Source of the DNA: Serripes groenlandicus
Lineage: Eukaryota > Mollusca > Bivalvia > Cardiida > Cardiidae
Direction: 5' to 3'
Assembly (NCBI GenBank): GCA_031761405.1
Contig: JASEVX010000134.1
Location: 186,001 to 250,000 of the forward strand
DNA length: 64,000 bases
In this document: piece by piece, positions 10,394 through 21,361 of the stretch
Numbering within the stretch: position 1 is the stretch's first letter
Layout of the letters: each line of letters starts with the position of its first letter
Notes under the pieces: model-generated
Told to the model about the DNA's origin: nothing
Databases searched by the model: none
What the model saw: only the letters and a program-made list of their open reading frames with translations
Translations under genes and position numbers: made by a program

Positions 10394-11869
10394 CAGGCGC
10401 GTAGCTAGGCTTACGCACGTACGCACGTGCGTAAGAAATATTTTGAGAGTTCCAAAAATGAAAATGAAACAAATGCGAAAAATGCAATAAAAACAGGACC
10501 CTATGGAGGGTAAGGGTGAAAACGGACAAATCAGTACAATTCAGACATGATCAAATTGTCACATGAATAATCTATATTTATTGATAATATTAGATGTCCT
10601 ATGTAGTTTGTATACAGTCATATCGTATTTTCATATTGTACATGGGAGTACGATATTCGAATTCTATTGTTGGAGCGAATTGTGGTCCGTGTCATTTATT
10701 TGGATCTGAGAAGAGATCGCTAGTGTCGCAACCTGCAACAATCAACCGACCCAAGCAATCTTGGCAAGGTCATCACCGCTCACATTAAGTGCAAGACACA
10801 TGCGCATTCGCTTGAAGCGGCTGAACATTTCACTACAGTTATGTCTGGAATTAAGAAAAGCATTGCCCAATCAGTTTCCTATGCCAATAATTAGCAAGAA
10901 CATACATGTATTACAAGGCACAATTGATACAACTATATCCTTTGTTGTAAACACAATCTAGCTATAGTATACGTGGTCATGAGGATACAAATAGGAACTT
11001 TAAAGCACTTTTAGAATACCATGCCAAATATAACCCTGTGCTGCGTGATCATTTGAAGAACGGTGACACGATACACTTCATCCGCTATACAAAATTAAGT
11101 AATCACGATATGCGGGGATCAAATCAGAGAGGAAATTTTGCGCAAATGCAAAAGTGTTCCGTTCTTTGGGTTAATGACAGACGAAGCCAATGACGCATCT
11201 ACAATGGAGCAAGTGACGCTCTGTTTGAGGTACTTCGACCATACAACCAAGTCGTTTAGGCTACGATGGAGTACCAACATGTCCAGAAAGTTCCATGGTG
11301 TTCGAGCAAGTTCGGCAGATAATTCCCGACGCAGTGTACAACCACTGCAAAGCTCACTGTCTTAACATTGCTATATCATGCGTCCGAGGAGCCACTTGCC
11401 AGAAACATGATAAAGACCGTTCTGTTCAAGAAGTGGCGTTCCTGTTTTACTTCTCGGGCAAACGGTTGTTGTGTTTTCATGAAACTAAGTAAGCATAAAA
11501 CACATGGAACATCGGACTAAATTACAGTCGCACTTAACACTTTCAAATGCTCGTATACGGCGGTCGTTGACAGCTTAGATGACCTCTTCCATAACTATAG
11601 TGATGCCAAAGCCGGGGCATATGAACTGCGATCACTCAGTTCGGTTTCTTCGAGGCTTCACTTTTGTTGAAGTGCCAGTTAATGTTGGTAAAAAAAAATT
11701 CCGAATGCTGCAAACTTTTTAAGGGTAGTTTGTGTAGATGTGCCGTACATAAGGGTATCGAGTAGGCTCATTTAGATATTGTGAAATATACGCCAGAAGT
11801 CACCTGATCCCATATAGACGACCCCCTAGAATGGTGCGTAGTCCACAAATCGACCCAGCTACGCGCCTG
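10394..11869 (+). mobile_element. hAT-like transposon copy 2 (1476 bp), decayed
   Basis: Terminal inverted repeats CAGGCGCGTAGCT and AGCTACGCGCCTG, flanked by the 5-bp direct repeat AAATG (10389-10393 and 11870-11874). It is in inverted orientation to copy 1 and nearly identical, which implies recent movement of an already defective element. It retains the empty site of the 507-bp insertion. Confidence 0.87.
10594..11492 (+). pseudogene. hAT-like (TTF + DUF4371) transposase remnant in copy 2
   Basis: In order: a TTF zinc-finger-like piece with GANCGPCHLF (about 10640-10720), a helical piece HAHSLEAAEHFTTVM, then HEDTNRNFKALLEYHAKYNP and IRYTK (about 10978-11090). A frameshift follows. The frame resumes at ICGDQIREEILRKCK and continues through FGLMTDEANDASTMEQVTLC (about 11110-11230), where the aspartate of LMTDE sits at the expected first catalytic position. 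A second shift leads to VYNHCKAHCLNIAISCVRG. The C-terminal third of the family is missing. The order of pieces supports a DUF4371/ZMYM-related hAT transposase; activity is excluded by the frameshifts. Confidence 0.78.
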
Positions 11870-11874
11870 AAATG

Positions 11875-12182
11875 TGCTTGAAAAAAATAATGCCACACAT
11901 TTAAAAGTACATATAATTGTTAAAATGTTATAAGATTAAGAAAAATCTCTATCAATAGAAAGTATCTAAAGAAAAGTATCTGGTATCAATGAAAAGACAC
12001 AAACAACTGAATTAAGAAAAATAAAATCTCAAGTGAAATGTCTTGATACTGTATATTTCTTTTTAAAAATCCTTTTTACAATTCAAGTTCAGACTTCAAG
12101 TGTGTTGTCATTTTACTTCAAACTGAAGTTATAAATTCTCAAACAAGTTCGAACAAAACATTGCAAGCATTTTCTTACATAC
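11875..12182. other. Unannotated AT-rich stretch
   Basis: No supported feature. Confidence 0.4.
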
Positions 12183-12366
12183 CCTTTCATCTAAGCCACC
12201 TCTAATAGCAACGATAGTTGTCAACCTGTGATATGCTGACAGGTTGTCATATCTGTGCTTCATAAGTACACTATAGGCAGAAGCAAGCACAGGGATGATA
12301 GACTCTTTCACCTTCCCTTTAACAGGCACTGCTATGCAAAGCATCACTTTCAGAAGAAAAGGGATC
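12183..12366 (-). CDS. Exon of an unrecognised minus-strand gene (helical domain)
   Basis: On the minus strand an acceptor (ACATTGTAG) at 12367 and a donor (AGG|GTATGT) below 12183 bound an open exon of 184 nt. It encodes about 61 residues including IPFLLKVMLCIAVPVKGKVK, ASAYSVLMKHRYDNLSAYHR and TIVAIRGGLDER. This style (helix, then LLKHR, then a glycine-rich turn) resembles uncharacterised multi-exon proteins of aquatic invertebrates that pair an N-terminal cysteine module with a helical region; I cannot name the family. Its phase does not join cleanly to the exon at 12509-12832, so an exon may be missing between them or it may be a broken copy. Confidence 0.45.
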
Positions 12367-12508
12367 CTACAATGTAATAAATAATAATCAATAAAGATAA
12401 ACTGAAATGTTCTTAATAATGTTTGTTAAGGCGCTTACACAAAGATAATTGTGCTACCCATCTAACAGTCACAGGTTTGATTCCCAACAGAGGTATATTT
12501 TTGTCTAC

Positions 12509-12832
12509 TTATAAATAAGTACAAGTATGCAAACCATGATCAATACTAATATTTTCTCTGCATTCTGCCGGCTCACAAACAGATGGCTCAACTGTTGCGA
12601 AGATAACCGGAAAATTGAGTTTCAGCTGCTTTCTGGACTTGACCGTTTGAGTTTCTGAGTGGGGGATCAAGACTGATTTAGGAGTCACTGGAGAGGCGGC
12701 ACATCGTTTCACTCGAGTAACGCTACCCGACACATAATTCAAAGCTGAGTTCTTTAACTGTATTATAAAGTCATACGAATTCTCTATCTTGAAGTAACAA
12801 TTCTGACATACACACGCCAACTCGAATTGCAT
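12509..12832 (-). CDS. Exon of an unrecognised minus-strand gene with CxxC module
   Basis: An open frame on the minus strand starts at an ATG at 12832 (MQFELACVCQNCYFKIENSY). It contains a CVCQNC motif at residues 7-12, a basic VTRVKR segment and a proline/serine-rich linker with ASPVTPKSVLIPHSE, then a second cysteine pair (VCEPAEC). This could be a ZAD- or BED-like zinc-binding start followed by a linker. A strong donor (TTT|GTGAGC) occurs near the end of the frame. Its neighbour at 12183-12366 is on the same strand and probably belongs to the same gene or to a domesticated or mobile relative. The start is uncertain because no acceptor or upstream exon is evident. Confidence 0.4.
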   Translation of the reverse strand: MQFELACVCQNCYFKIENSYDFIIQLKNSALNYVSGSVTRVKRCAASPVTPKSVLIPHSETQTVKSRKQLKLNFPVIFATVEPSVCEPAECRENISIDHGLHTCTYL

Positions 12833-12894
12833 CAGTGGAACATAGATTATATGTTACATTTCACATATATAATATCAGACTTATTCACTATGCG

Positions 12895-12952
12895 AAAGCC
12901 GTCGGTCCTTCAGTCCTGACTGACAAAAAATCATTCGGACCGACACATTTTC
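12895..12952. repeat. Nested hairpin GTCGGTCC ... GGACCGAC
   Basis: An 8-bp outer stem encloses an inner CAGTC-CT-GACTG stem. It may be a MITE end. Confidence 0.4.
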
Positions 12953-13177
12953 AGGCAATAATTGGTTGAACAAAGAGGAAAATATATGCAAAATTAGCTT
13001 TCGGACTGACATGTTTTAAAAGATTTCGTGTAGTCTGTTATAATATGTTTGTCAAGTGAAAGCTCATAGTGATTTTTCCATATATATTATAGGTCGGCGA
13101 AATTGAGATTCTGCATCGGTCAAAAGGAAATCCCATGTAATGTCTCGGATATATGAAGGCCTATAACATGGGTTTTT

Positions 13178-14227
13178 AGCTCACCTGAGCTTTGCTCAAG
13201 GTGAGTTATTGGGATCGCCTTTTGTCCGGCGTCCGTCGTCCGTCGTGCGTCGTCCGTCGTGCGTCGTCCGTCGTGCGTCGTGCGTCAACTTCTTCTCCTC
13301 AGTAACCAGTGGGTCAATTTGGATGAAACTTCACAGAAAGCATCCTCTCATTGACCTCACCAGAATTCCTTCAAATTTTTGGGATCCATGCAAAATTCTG
13401 GTTTCCATGGCAACGAAACCGAAAAAACTTCAAAATTCTTCTTCTCCCAAATTGGTTGGCAGATTTTCAAATAATTTTGTAGAAATGTTCCTTGGATGAC
13501 CCTCTATCAGATTCCTTCAAGCCGTGTTGATTGGTCGAAAAACATGGCCGCCAGGGGGGGGCGGGGCTATTTTGCCTTATATGGCTATAGTGAAAACTTA
13601 AAAAATCTTCTCCTCCGAAAGTGTAAGGCCGATTTTCAAATAATTTTGTAGAAATGTTCCTTGGGTGACCCTCTATCAGATTCCTTCAAGCCATGTTGAT
13701 TGGTCGAAAAACATGGCCGCCAGGGGGGGGGGGGGGGGGGGGGGGGGGGGATATTTTGCCTTTTATGGCTATAGTGCAAACTTAAAAAATCTTCTTCTCC
13801 AAAAGTGTCAAGCCGATTTTCAAATATTTTGTAGAAATGTTCCTTGGGTAATCCTCTATCAGATTCCTTCAAGCCATGTTGATTGGTCAAAAAACATGGC
13901 CGCCAGGGGGCGGGGCTATTTTGCCTTATATGGCCAAAGTGAAAACTTAAAAAATCTTCAACATCTTCTCCTCAGTAACCAGTGGGTCAATTGGGATGAA
14001 ACTTCACAGAAAGCATCCTCTCATTGACCTCACCAGAATTCCTTCAAATTTTTGGGATCCATGCAAAATTCTGGTTTCCATGGCAACGAAACCGAAAAAA
14101 CTTCAAAATTCTTCTTCTCCCAAATTGGTTGGCAGATTTTCAAATAATTTTGTAGAAATGTTTCTTAAGTGACCCTCTATCAGATTCCTTCAAGCCATGT
14201 TGATTGGTCGAAAAACATGGCCGCCAT

Positions 14228-14258
<31 letters not shown>

Positions 14259-14659
14259 CTATTTTGCCTTATATGGCTATAGTGCAAACTTAAAAAATCT
14301 TCTTCTCCAAAAGTGTCGGCCCGATTTTCAAATAATTTTGTAGAAATGTTCCTTGGTTGACCCACTTTCAGATTCCTTCAAGCCATGTTGATTGGTCAAA
14401 AAACATGGCCGCCAGTAGGCAGGGCTATTTTGCATTATATGGCTATAGTGAAAACTTAAAAAATCTTCTACTACAAAAGTATCTGGCCGACTTTCAAATA
14501 ATGTTGTAGAAATGTTCCTAGGATGACCCTCTATCAGATTCCTTCATGCCAAGTTGATTGGTCGGAAACTGGCTGCCAGGGGGCGAGGCTTATATAGCTA
14601 AAGTGAAAAAAAAATAAAAAATCAGGTGAGCGATTCAAGGGCCATCATGGCCCTCTTGT
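13178..14659 (+). mobile_element. Family B hairpin-ended element, full length
   Basis: The head is AGCTCACCTGAGC-TTT-GCTCAAGGTGAG, then a CGTCCGTCGT stretch, then about seven monomers of roughly 165-170 bp (CAGATTCCTTCAAGCCATGT, ACATGGCCGCCAGGG, ATATGGCTATAGTG). The tail is CAGGTGAGCGATTCAAGG, hairpin GGGCCAT-C-ATGGCCC and TCTTGTT. Two monomers carry runs of 28 and 31 G at the CCAGGGGG site. Confidence 0.88.
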
Positions 14660-14721
14660 TTTACTTTTATATCACAGAGGTATGTTTTATAAATCATTAA
14701 ATATTTAGAACTTGGTGGTGC

Positions 14722-14838
14722 TGGAGTGGCGAAATGGAGGAAATACGCTGGATAAATGGAGAAAATACGCTGGCGAAATGGAGAAAATATGCTGGCGAAA
14801 TGGAGATAATAAGTTGACGAAATGGAGGCAATAGGCTG
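14722..14838. repeat. 22-bp minisatellite, about five units
   Basis: Units such as CGCTGGCGAAATGGAGAAAA plus TA repeat every 22 bp with a few substitutions. Confidence 0.85.
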
Positions 14839-14839
14839 G

Positions 14840-15442
14840 TGAACTTGAGACCTTGCCTCCTTTGCCAAATAGAACAGATCACTTTTATGTCATTATAATA
14901 AACATCAAAGCAAAGTATCCCGCTTTATGCGACATTTATATTACATTATTTACATTGTTTTTATTCTTTTAAGTGATCACAACAATCTCACATAGCACAT
15001 ATAACTATTTAAATTACATAATATACATATAAACATTGTTTTTAGGGCAAAAGTTGAAAAAAATGCTGTTTATCAACTTCTTACTTTTTAACTCAAAATA
15101 CGTTCAATTAAATTATTACTTTGTTGTTTTTTCATCCCAATATTTCTTCAGTATAGAGCAATCTCAATAACTGTGATACAACTCTTACATATAACTTATG
15201 TGTCCCTAGACAATCAAGATTTTTGTGCAGTCTTTTGGTTCACTTAAACTCAAAATGCAAATTCAAAATTAAACAAGTATATTACCTTTGCATTTCTCAT
15301 GTTTCAAGACTGAATCTCTTTTGAGGACAGTGCATCCTATTGTGAACGTATTTGACTTTTGAATTTTTAAACAGAAGTCACAAAACATTGACTTTGAGGT
15401 TGATTCATATCTCAACCACGGATTGCTACATTTCCAGTTTTT
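14840..15442. other. Unannotated AT-rich stretch
   Basis: No supported feature. Confidence 0.4.
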
Positions 15443-16405
15443 AGTTCACCTAAGCACGAAGTGCAAGGTAAGCTTTTGTGATCACTCACCGTCTGGCGTC
15501 TGTCATCGTCGTCGTCGTCTGTCTGTCTGTTAACAATTTCCTACAAATGACTTCTCCTACTAAACCAATGAACAGATTTCAAAATAACTTCACAGGAATA
15601 GTCCTTAGGTGGTCCTCTTTCAAAGTTGTTCAAAGAATTAAATTCCAAGTAGAACTTTGGTTGCTGCAGCATCAGAAAAGGGGAAAATTGCCAAATCTTA
15701 AAAAATCTTCTTGTCCAAAAGTACTGGCCCGATTTGAAAATTATTTTGCACAAAAGTTCCTGGGGCACCCTTTACCAGGATTGTTCGAATATTTCCCATC
15801 CGTTGAAAAACATGGCCGCCAGGGGGCGTAGCTTGTATTCCTTATATGTGCATTGTTAAAACTTTAAAAATCTTCTTGTCCAAAAGTACTGGACCGATTT
15901 GAGAATTATTTTGCACAATTGTTCCTTGGGGCACCCTTTACCAAGATTGTTAAAATATTTCCGATCCGTTGAAAAACATGGCCGCCAGGGGGAGTTTGTT
16001 TTCCTTATATGTGCATTGTTAAAACTTTAAACATCTTCTTGTCCAAAAGTACTGGCCCGATTTGAAAATTATTTTGCACAAATGTTCCTTGGGGCACCAC
16101 CCTTTACCAAGATTGTTAAAAAAAATCCGATCTATTGAAAAACATATCCACCAGGGGGCGGAGCTTGTTTTTCTTATATGTGCATTGTTAAAACTTTAAA
16201 AATCTTCTTGTCCAAAAGCACCTGCCTGAACTAAAAATTATTTGGCACAAATGTTCCTTGGGTGACCTTCTTTCAAGGTTATTCAAATAAATCTGATCCA
16301 GGGGGGGTTGCTTGTTTTTCTTATATGTATAGAGTAAAATCTTTGAAAACTATTGAAGTTCTATTAAATCAGGTGAGCAATATAGGGCCATCATGGCCCT
16401 CTTGT
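15443..16405 (+). mobile_element. Family C hairpin-ended element, full length
   Basis: The head AGTTCACCTAAGCAC / GTGCAAGGTAAGCT is followed by GTCATCGTCGTCGTC and GTCTGTCTGT. Monomers of about 167 bp carry CCTTGGGGCACCCTTTACC and TCCGTTGAAAAACATGGCCG. The tail is CAGGTGAGCAATATA, hairpin GGGCCAT-C-ATGGCCC and TCTTGTC. Confidence 0.85.
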
Positions 16406-16441
16406 CTTGAAATTGTCTGCATGTTGAAAGCTTACCTTTTT

Positions 16442-17061
16442 AGCTCACCTGAGCTTTGCTCAAGGTGAGTTATTGTGATCGCCTTTTGTCCGTCGTCCGT
16501 CGTGCGTCATGCCTCAACTTCTTCTTCTCAGTAACCAGTGGGTCAATTTGGATGAAACTTCACAGAAAGCATCCTCTCAATGACCTCACCAGAATTCCTT
16601 CAAATTTTTGGGATCCATGCAAAATTCTGGTTTTCCATGCCAAACTGGTTGGCAGATTTTCAAATAAATTTGTAGAAATGTTCCTTGGGTGATCCTCTAT
16701 CAGATTCCTTCAAGCCATGTTGATTGGTCAAAAAATATGGCCGCCAGGGGGCGGGGCTATTTTGCCTTTTATGGCTATAGTGAAAACTTAAAAAATCTTC
16801 TCCTCCATAAGTGTCAGGCCGATTTTCAAATAATTTTGTAGAAATGTTCCTTGGGTGACCCTCTATCAGATTCCTTCAAGCCATGTTGATTGGTCGAAAA
16901 ACATGGCCGCCAGGGGGAGGGGCTATTTTGCCTTATATGGCTATAGTGCAAACTTAAAAAATCTTCTCCTCAAAAAGTGTCCGGCCGATTTTCAAATAAT
17001 TTTGTAGAAATGTTCCTTGGGTGATCCTTTATCAGATTCCTTCAAGCCATGTTGATTGGTG
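16442..17061 (+). mobile_element. Family B element, 3' truncated
   Basis: A complete head and three to four B monomers; it stops abruptly after GCCATGTTGATTGGTG. Confidence 0.8.
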
Positions 17062-17705
17062 TCGTTCTTGAAACTCTCTTTATAGGCAGAGAGTGTTCGT
17101 TCAAAGTCATTTTTCCATTAAAACCAGTTTTATCTCGGTTTGTTCTTTTCTTCATTTGTTTCGAACCAAATAAACATTTTAAACCACCTATAATTTACTA
17201 TTTGTAAGTGAGTGTAAAGAGCGTCTCTCTGCAAAGGAGATTGATCTACGCAGTAGGTATTCGCGAGTCACGCAGGTGTGTGTAAGTAAACAAATTAGAC
17301 TGTGACGTAAAGGTTTGTAGTTATCGACTTTTGATTACATGTAGTATATAGTGTAAAATAAAGTATACCAGTCTAGCTAATAGGGACTGTTTTGTCTTCG
17401 TAAATAAAACAAAAAAATATAAATGCGAGTCAAAATAAAGAAACTGAAAATACCTAACACATTGGAATATTTATTTCATTTTAGATGTGTCATTACTTAG
17501 TGTTTTTAAACAAACACAATTGTAATATGTTCAAGACATCTAAATGTGTTTCTTTCTAATAATAATCACCCCTCCCATGTGATTTCAGAAAACCTATTAA
17601 AAATAGAAGTCGCGGGCTTCTGCTCGGCAACTAATAACTACTTAAAAGAGTTTAAAATATTGTGGCAAAACAAGAAATTGCTTGTTTTGAGCAATTTCTA
17701 TTTTT
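17062..17705. other. Unannotated stretch
   Basis: Not obviously repetitive. An AATAAA occurs near 17168, and no open frame is recognised. Confidence 0.4.
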
Positions 17706-18564
17706 AGCTCTACTGGCCAAAGGCCAGAAGGGCTTATGTCGTGGCGATTCGTCCGTCGTGCGTGCGTGCGTCCGTCCATCCGTCCGTAAACAATTTCTTG
17801 TTAACACGATACAGTCTTCAGTAGCTAGATATTAATGAGAGCTCAGTTCCTCTCAAAAACCAGCCAGATCCGCCCATGCATGACTGGATTATGGCCCTTG
17901 AAATGGTGAAAATTGCTATAAAAGAGCTTGTTAACACGATACAGTCTTCACTTTTGATTGTATCTCAACCAAACTTATACAGTAGTTAGATATCCATGAG
18001 AGCTCGGTTCCTTTCGAAAACCAGCCACAGATCCGCCCATGCATGACTGGATTATGGCCCTTGAAATGGTCAAAATTGCTATAAAAGAGCTTGTTAACAC
18101 GATACAGTCTACACTTTTGATTGTATCTCAACCAAACTTATACAGTAGTTAGATATACATGAGAGCTCGGTTCCTTTTGAAAACCAGCCAGATCCGCCCA
18201 TGCATGACTTGATTATGGCCCTTGAAATGGTCAAAATTGCTATAAAAGAGCTTGTTAACACAATACAGTCTTCACTTTTGATTGTATCTCAACCAAACTT
18301 ATACAATAGTTAGATATCCATGAGATCTGATCTTCACCAAACTTAGATAGTAGTTAAATATTGATTAGAGCTTGGTAATCCAGCCAGATCTGCCAATGCA
18401 AGACTGGATTATGGCCCATGAAATTGTAAAAATTGCTATAATACAGCTTGTGAACACAAAAGAGCCTCCATTTACTATCCGATCTTCACCATACATACAT
18501 GCTCTGGATTGAAAATGACCAAAGAACCATACCAGTAGAGCATAGGCCCTCATGGGCCTCTTGT
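17706..18564 (+). mobile_element. Family D hairpin-ended element, full length
   Basis: The head AGCTCTACTGGCC-AAA-GGCCAGAAGGGCT is followed by CGTCCGTCGTGCGTGCGTGC. Monomers of about 150 bp carry CAACCAAACTTATACAGTAG, CATGAGAGCTCGGTTCC and CATGACTGGATTATGGCCC. The tail CCAGTAGAGC is the reverse complement of the head, followed by AGGCCC-TCAT-GGGCCT and CTTGTT. Confidence 0.88.
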
Positions 18565-18950
18565 TGACATAATGTTTTGAAAAGTCATCTTCAGCAGAGG
18601 GCTGGGAAAGCATCTCTATGCAGGAAAGGGTAAAGACATGCAGCAGAATACTTTTGAAAACATTTTGTAAAAAATTGAATTTGTTCATAATTAGCAATTC
18701 TCCTTTTGTTACAATGTTTTCCATTTTTTTCAATAATTATACATTTGAAACATTTTTTTTTTTTCGTTTTGACCTAGATATTTTAAGTCTTCTGCAGCAG
18801 ATTTGGTGTATTCAGGAAAGGGTTTAAACTTATGTTGTGGGTATTCAAAAGATTTGCCTCTGACTCGGAAATTATTGTTTTGAGTACCTAGCAAAAAGGG
18901 TTTGGAGTTCAAAAAAGGATTTAAAACCACAATTCTTTCTTCTCGGTAAC
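18565..18950. mobile_element. Cluster of partial TTAA MITEs (family N)
   Basis: Repeated GTCTTCTGCAGCAGA, GGAAAGGGT and ACAATGTTTTCCA words in both orientations. Boundaries are unclear. Confidence 0.55.
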
Positions 18951-19226
18951 AAAAATCCTTTCCCTCATACAGAATGATTTTGATGTTCTTCAGCAGAATT
19001 ATGAAAATATTATGAGAAGAAGAGAAATTGCCCAGGAGGAGAGGTCTTCTTCTTTTCTCATTTTATATCTGTCACAAAAAGGTCAACTCATTTTTTCCAA
19101 AAGCCCAATTATTTGGACGTTGAGTTATAAGTTATATGAGAGATATTGTTGGGAGAAGAAGACCAGTTTACACCCCCCTTATGCAGTCCTGAGCACCTTG
19201 TCCAGCGAATAAGTCTTCTAACAAGA

Positions 19227-19454
19227 TTAACCCTTTCCCTCATGTAGACCCTTTCTGACGCATCTGCAGCAGACGGCTTTTTGAAAACATAGTAACAAAA
19301 GAAGAAATTGCACAAAACTTGCAATTTCTCCTTTTGTCACAATGTTTTCCACTTTTAGTCATAGGTTATCCATTCAATTATAGAGATTTTCCATTTTTTG
19401 ACAAAATATGTTTAAAGTCGTCTGCTGCAGAATTGTCGTATGGGAAAGGGTTAT
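19227..19454. mobile_element. TTAA MITE (family N)
   Basis: It runs from TTAACCCTTTCCCTCATG to GGGAAAGGGTTA with the inner hairpin GAAATTGCACAAAAC / GCAATTTCTCC and the GCATCTGCAGCAGACGGC block. A related, less complete copy follows to about 19742. Confidence 0.8.
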
Positions 19455-19831
19455 GGAAAAAATAGCTTATTCAGACTGCAATTATACAGGTTCAACTGGA
19501 TCTACACCGTTTACTTGATTTAATCCTTTCCTCCATAAAGATGCTTTCTAACAGCAGACTTCTTTTTAAAAACATTGTGACAACAGTAGAAGTTGCTCGA
19601 GACAAGCAATTTCTCCTTTTGCCACAATGTTTTCAACACTTTCATATATTTATACTTTTATTTGTGGAGATTTTTTCATACTTTTGCAAAGATGTGTTCA
19701 AAGTCTTCTGCTGAAGATTTATTGTATGTGGGAAAGGGTTAAACAAACAAATACTTCCAAACTTGTTGAAAGGAAATGTTAAAAGTATGGCAATGACAGG
19801 CTTTTAGATGTTCATTTCTTTTGTTCACCAG

Positions 19832-19989
19832 ATATTTATAGATTATGAGACCTATGAGTGGACTACAGTGGAGATAGATGGTATCTTTGAGGGCTTAGTG
19901 TGGCCTCAGTTAGGGAAACTGTCCACAGACATGTATGACAGTCCGGGACCGCTACTTAAATTCTTTCTAGCAATGACAAAAAACCACAG
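19832..19989 (+). CDS. UTP20: UTP20 exon (small-subunit processome component)
   Basis: UTP20 is a very large nucleolar HEAT-repeat protein of the U3 snoRNP/90S pre-ribosome, needed for 18S rRNA maturation. This exon begins after the acceptor TTCACCAG and ends at CCACAG|GTAACT (158 nt, phase 0 in, phase 2 out). It encodes a conserved mid-protein block: IFIDYETYEWTTVEID, then GLVWPQLGKL and DSPGPLLKFFLAMTKNH. The pattern of tyrosine/tryptophan, EID, VWPQ and SPxPLLK with 1-2 residue spacing matches animal UTP20. Its phase joins exactly to the exon at 20859. No exon upstream of it was recognised in the window. It lies among MITEs, as expected for an intron-rich bivalve gene. Confidence 0.88.
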
Positions 19990-20073
19990 GTAACTATTAT
20001 TTTAGACCTTTCCCATAAATACTTTATCCTCAGCAGACAACTGTGAACATATCTAGGCATAAAAGGGATTTTT

Positions 20074-20545
20074 AGATCACCTGAGCTTCGGCTCAAGGTG
20101 ATCTAAATCTGATCACGCTCTATCTGTCATCCATCGTTTAGCTTTAAACAACATCTCCTAAACCACTGGACCAATTTCAATCTAACTTCACTGTAATGTT
20201 TATTTGGTGATCCTCTTCAAAATTCTTCAAAGATTTAAATTCTATGTTTTGGTTGTTGCTATACCAGAAATGGGGGAAATGGCCAACCTTGAAAATTCTT
20301 ATTCTCTCAATCTGCTTGTCCGATTCCAATATTATTTGGTTGATTCCAAGGTAATTTGGTAGAAATGTTCCTTGAGTGACCCTCTACAAAGACTTTTCAA
20401 GCCATATTGAAAAACGGTGCAGCTTAGTGGAATCAGAAAAGGGGTAAAATGACAAAACTTTATAATTCCATTCTAATTAAAGTTCTTGTCAGATTTCAAG
20501 ATAATTTAGCACAAATATTCCTTAATTGACCCTTTACAGAAGGAG
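20074..20545 (+). mobile_element. Family E hairpin-ended element, 3' truncated
   Basis: The head is AGATCACCTGAGC-TTCG-GCTCAAGGTGATCT, a 9-bp plus 4-bp stem closed by a TTCG loop. Monomers carry CCACTGGACCAATTTCAATC. No 3' hairpin is present; MITE sequence follows. Confidence 0.65.
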
Positions 20546-20577
20546 GTTTATAGTATGTTGGAATGGGTTAACCCTTT

Positions 20578-20786
20578 CCCTCATACGACAATTCTGCGGC
20601 AGACGACTTTTTCAAAAAATGGAAAATCTCTAAAATTGAATGGATAACCTATGACTAAAACTGGAAAACATTGTGGCAAAAGAAGAAATTGCTCATTTTG
20701 AGCAATTCCTTCGTTTGTCACTATGTTTTCAAAAAGCCATCTGCTGCAGAGGCGTCAGAAAGCTTCTATATGAGGGAAAGGGTTAA
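20578..20786. mobile_element. TTAA MITE (family N), complete
   Basis: Bounded by TTAA on both sides. Ends CCCTTTCCCTCATACG and TATGAGGGAAAGGG; inner hairpin GAAATTGCTCATTTTGAGCA. Confidence 0.85.
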
Positions 20787-20858
20787 GAACATGAGATACA
20801 CGCTTCATCTAGAGTCCTTGTGAAATTTCGATTGACCACTTTTTTTTCTGTATTACAG

Positions 20859-21073
20859 ATATTTTTCTCTCTTTGCCATACACCAGGAGTCGGATATAAC
20901 CTATACACCCCTCGTCCATGTTATGAAACTCTTGTTATGCAAAGGGTTGACAAAAAGCGTGACCACTGTTGTCCCGGAGATGGTCAACAACCTTCTGTCT
21001 CTGTCCGAACAAGAGGATGTGGAGGAAGATGTTCCTGCAGTTCATGTCAATCATATGGTGAAATTAGACAAAG
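20859..21073 (+). CDS. UTP20: UTP20 exon
   Basis: The exon starts after the polypyrimidine tract TTTTTTTCTGTATTACAG and ends at GACAAAG|GTATAAAG (215 nt, phase 2 in, phase 1 out). With the preceding AG it encodes R-YFSLFAIHQES, then TPLVHVMKLLLCKGLTKSVT, VVPEMVNNLLSLSEQED and AVHVNHMVKLDK. The start (RNARYFPL-type in vertebrates), the run of helices and the acidic segment after LLSL correspond to UTP20 at the expected distance from the previous exon. The open frame of 143 codons that covers this place is in a different frame and is not the coding one. The next exon (34798) lies 13.7 kb downstream, and the phase fits (G + AT gives Asp). Confidence 0.82.
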
Positions 21074-21230
21074 GTATAAAGATAAATTTAATAGATTTGT
21101 GAGATGTTATGAAGCTTTAGTCTTAATGACCCCACAAATAAAGTTTGAGCGGGTGAGGGGTATACTTAAATCACTTGACACTCGGTTGATTGGTCTGCAG
21201 AATGAAACAATGAACCAACAACTTCAATTC

Positions 21231-21361
21231 TTAACCCTTTCACACCTATAGCCGCATTTTGACGCATCTGCAGCAAACGACTTTTGAAAACATTGTGACA
21301 AAAGGAGAAATTGCTCAAATCTACCAATTTCTCCTTTGCCACAACGTTTTCAACTGTTTTT
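21231..21361. mobile_element. TTAA MITE (family N), split by a family D insertion
   Basis: The left half runs from TTAACCCTTTCACACC to the inner hairpin and GTTTTCAACTG. The central part resumes after element D at about 22397 (AATAATTTTACCTACAATTA) and is then cut by element B at 22451. Confidence 0.7.

Noticed and set aside
13636..14365. Proline-run minus frames and glycine-run plus frames
   Set aside because: They come from G runs in family-B monomers, not from coding sequence. The same holds at 22581-22907.
15478..17149. Numerous 60-120 codon frames in families A-D (for example 15478-15831, 56369-56699, 56895-57149)
   Set aside because: They lie entirely inside non-coding tandem monomers and change frame between copies.
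20820..21251. 143-codon cysteine-rich + frame (resembles a secreted CCxG/CGGRC protein)
   Set aside because: It overlaps the UTP20 exon at 20859-21073 in another frame; the in-phase translation of the exon continues UTP20, so this is a shadow.
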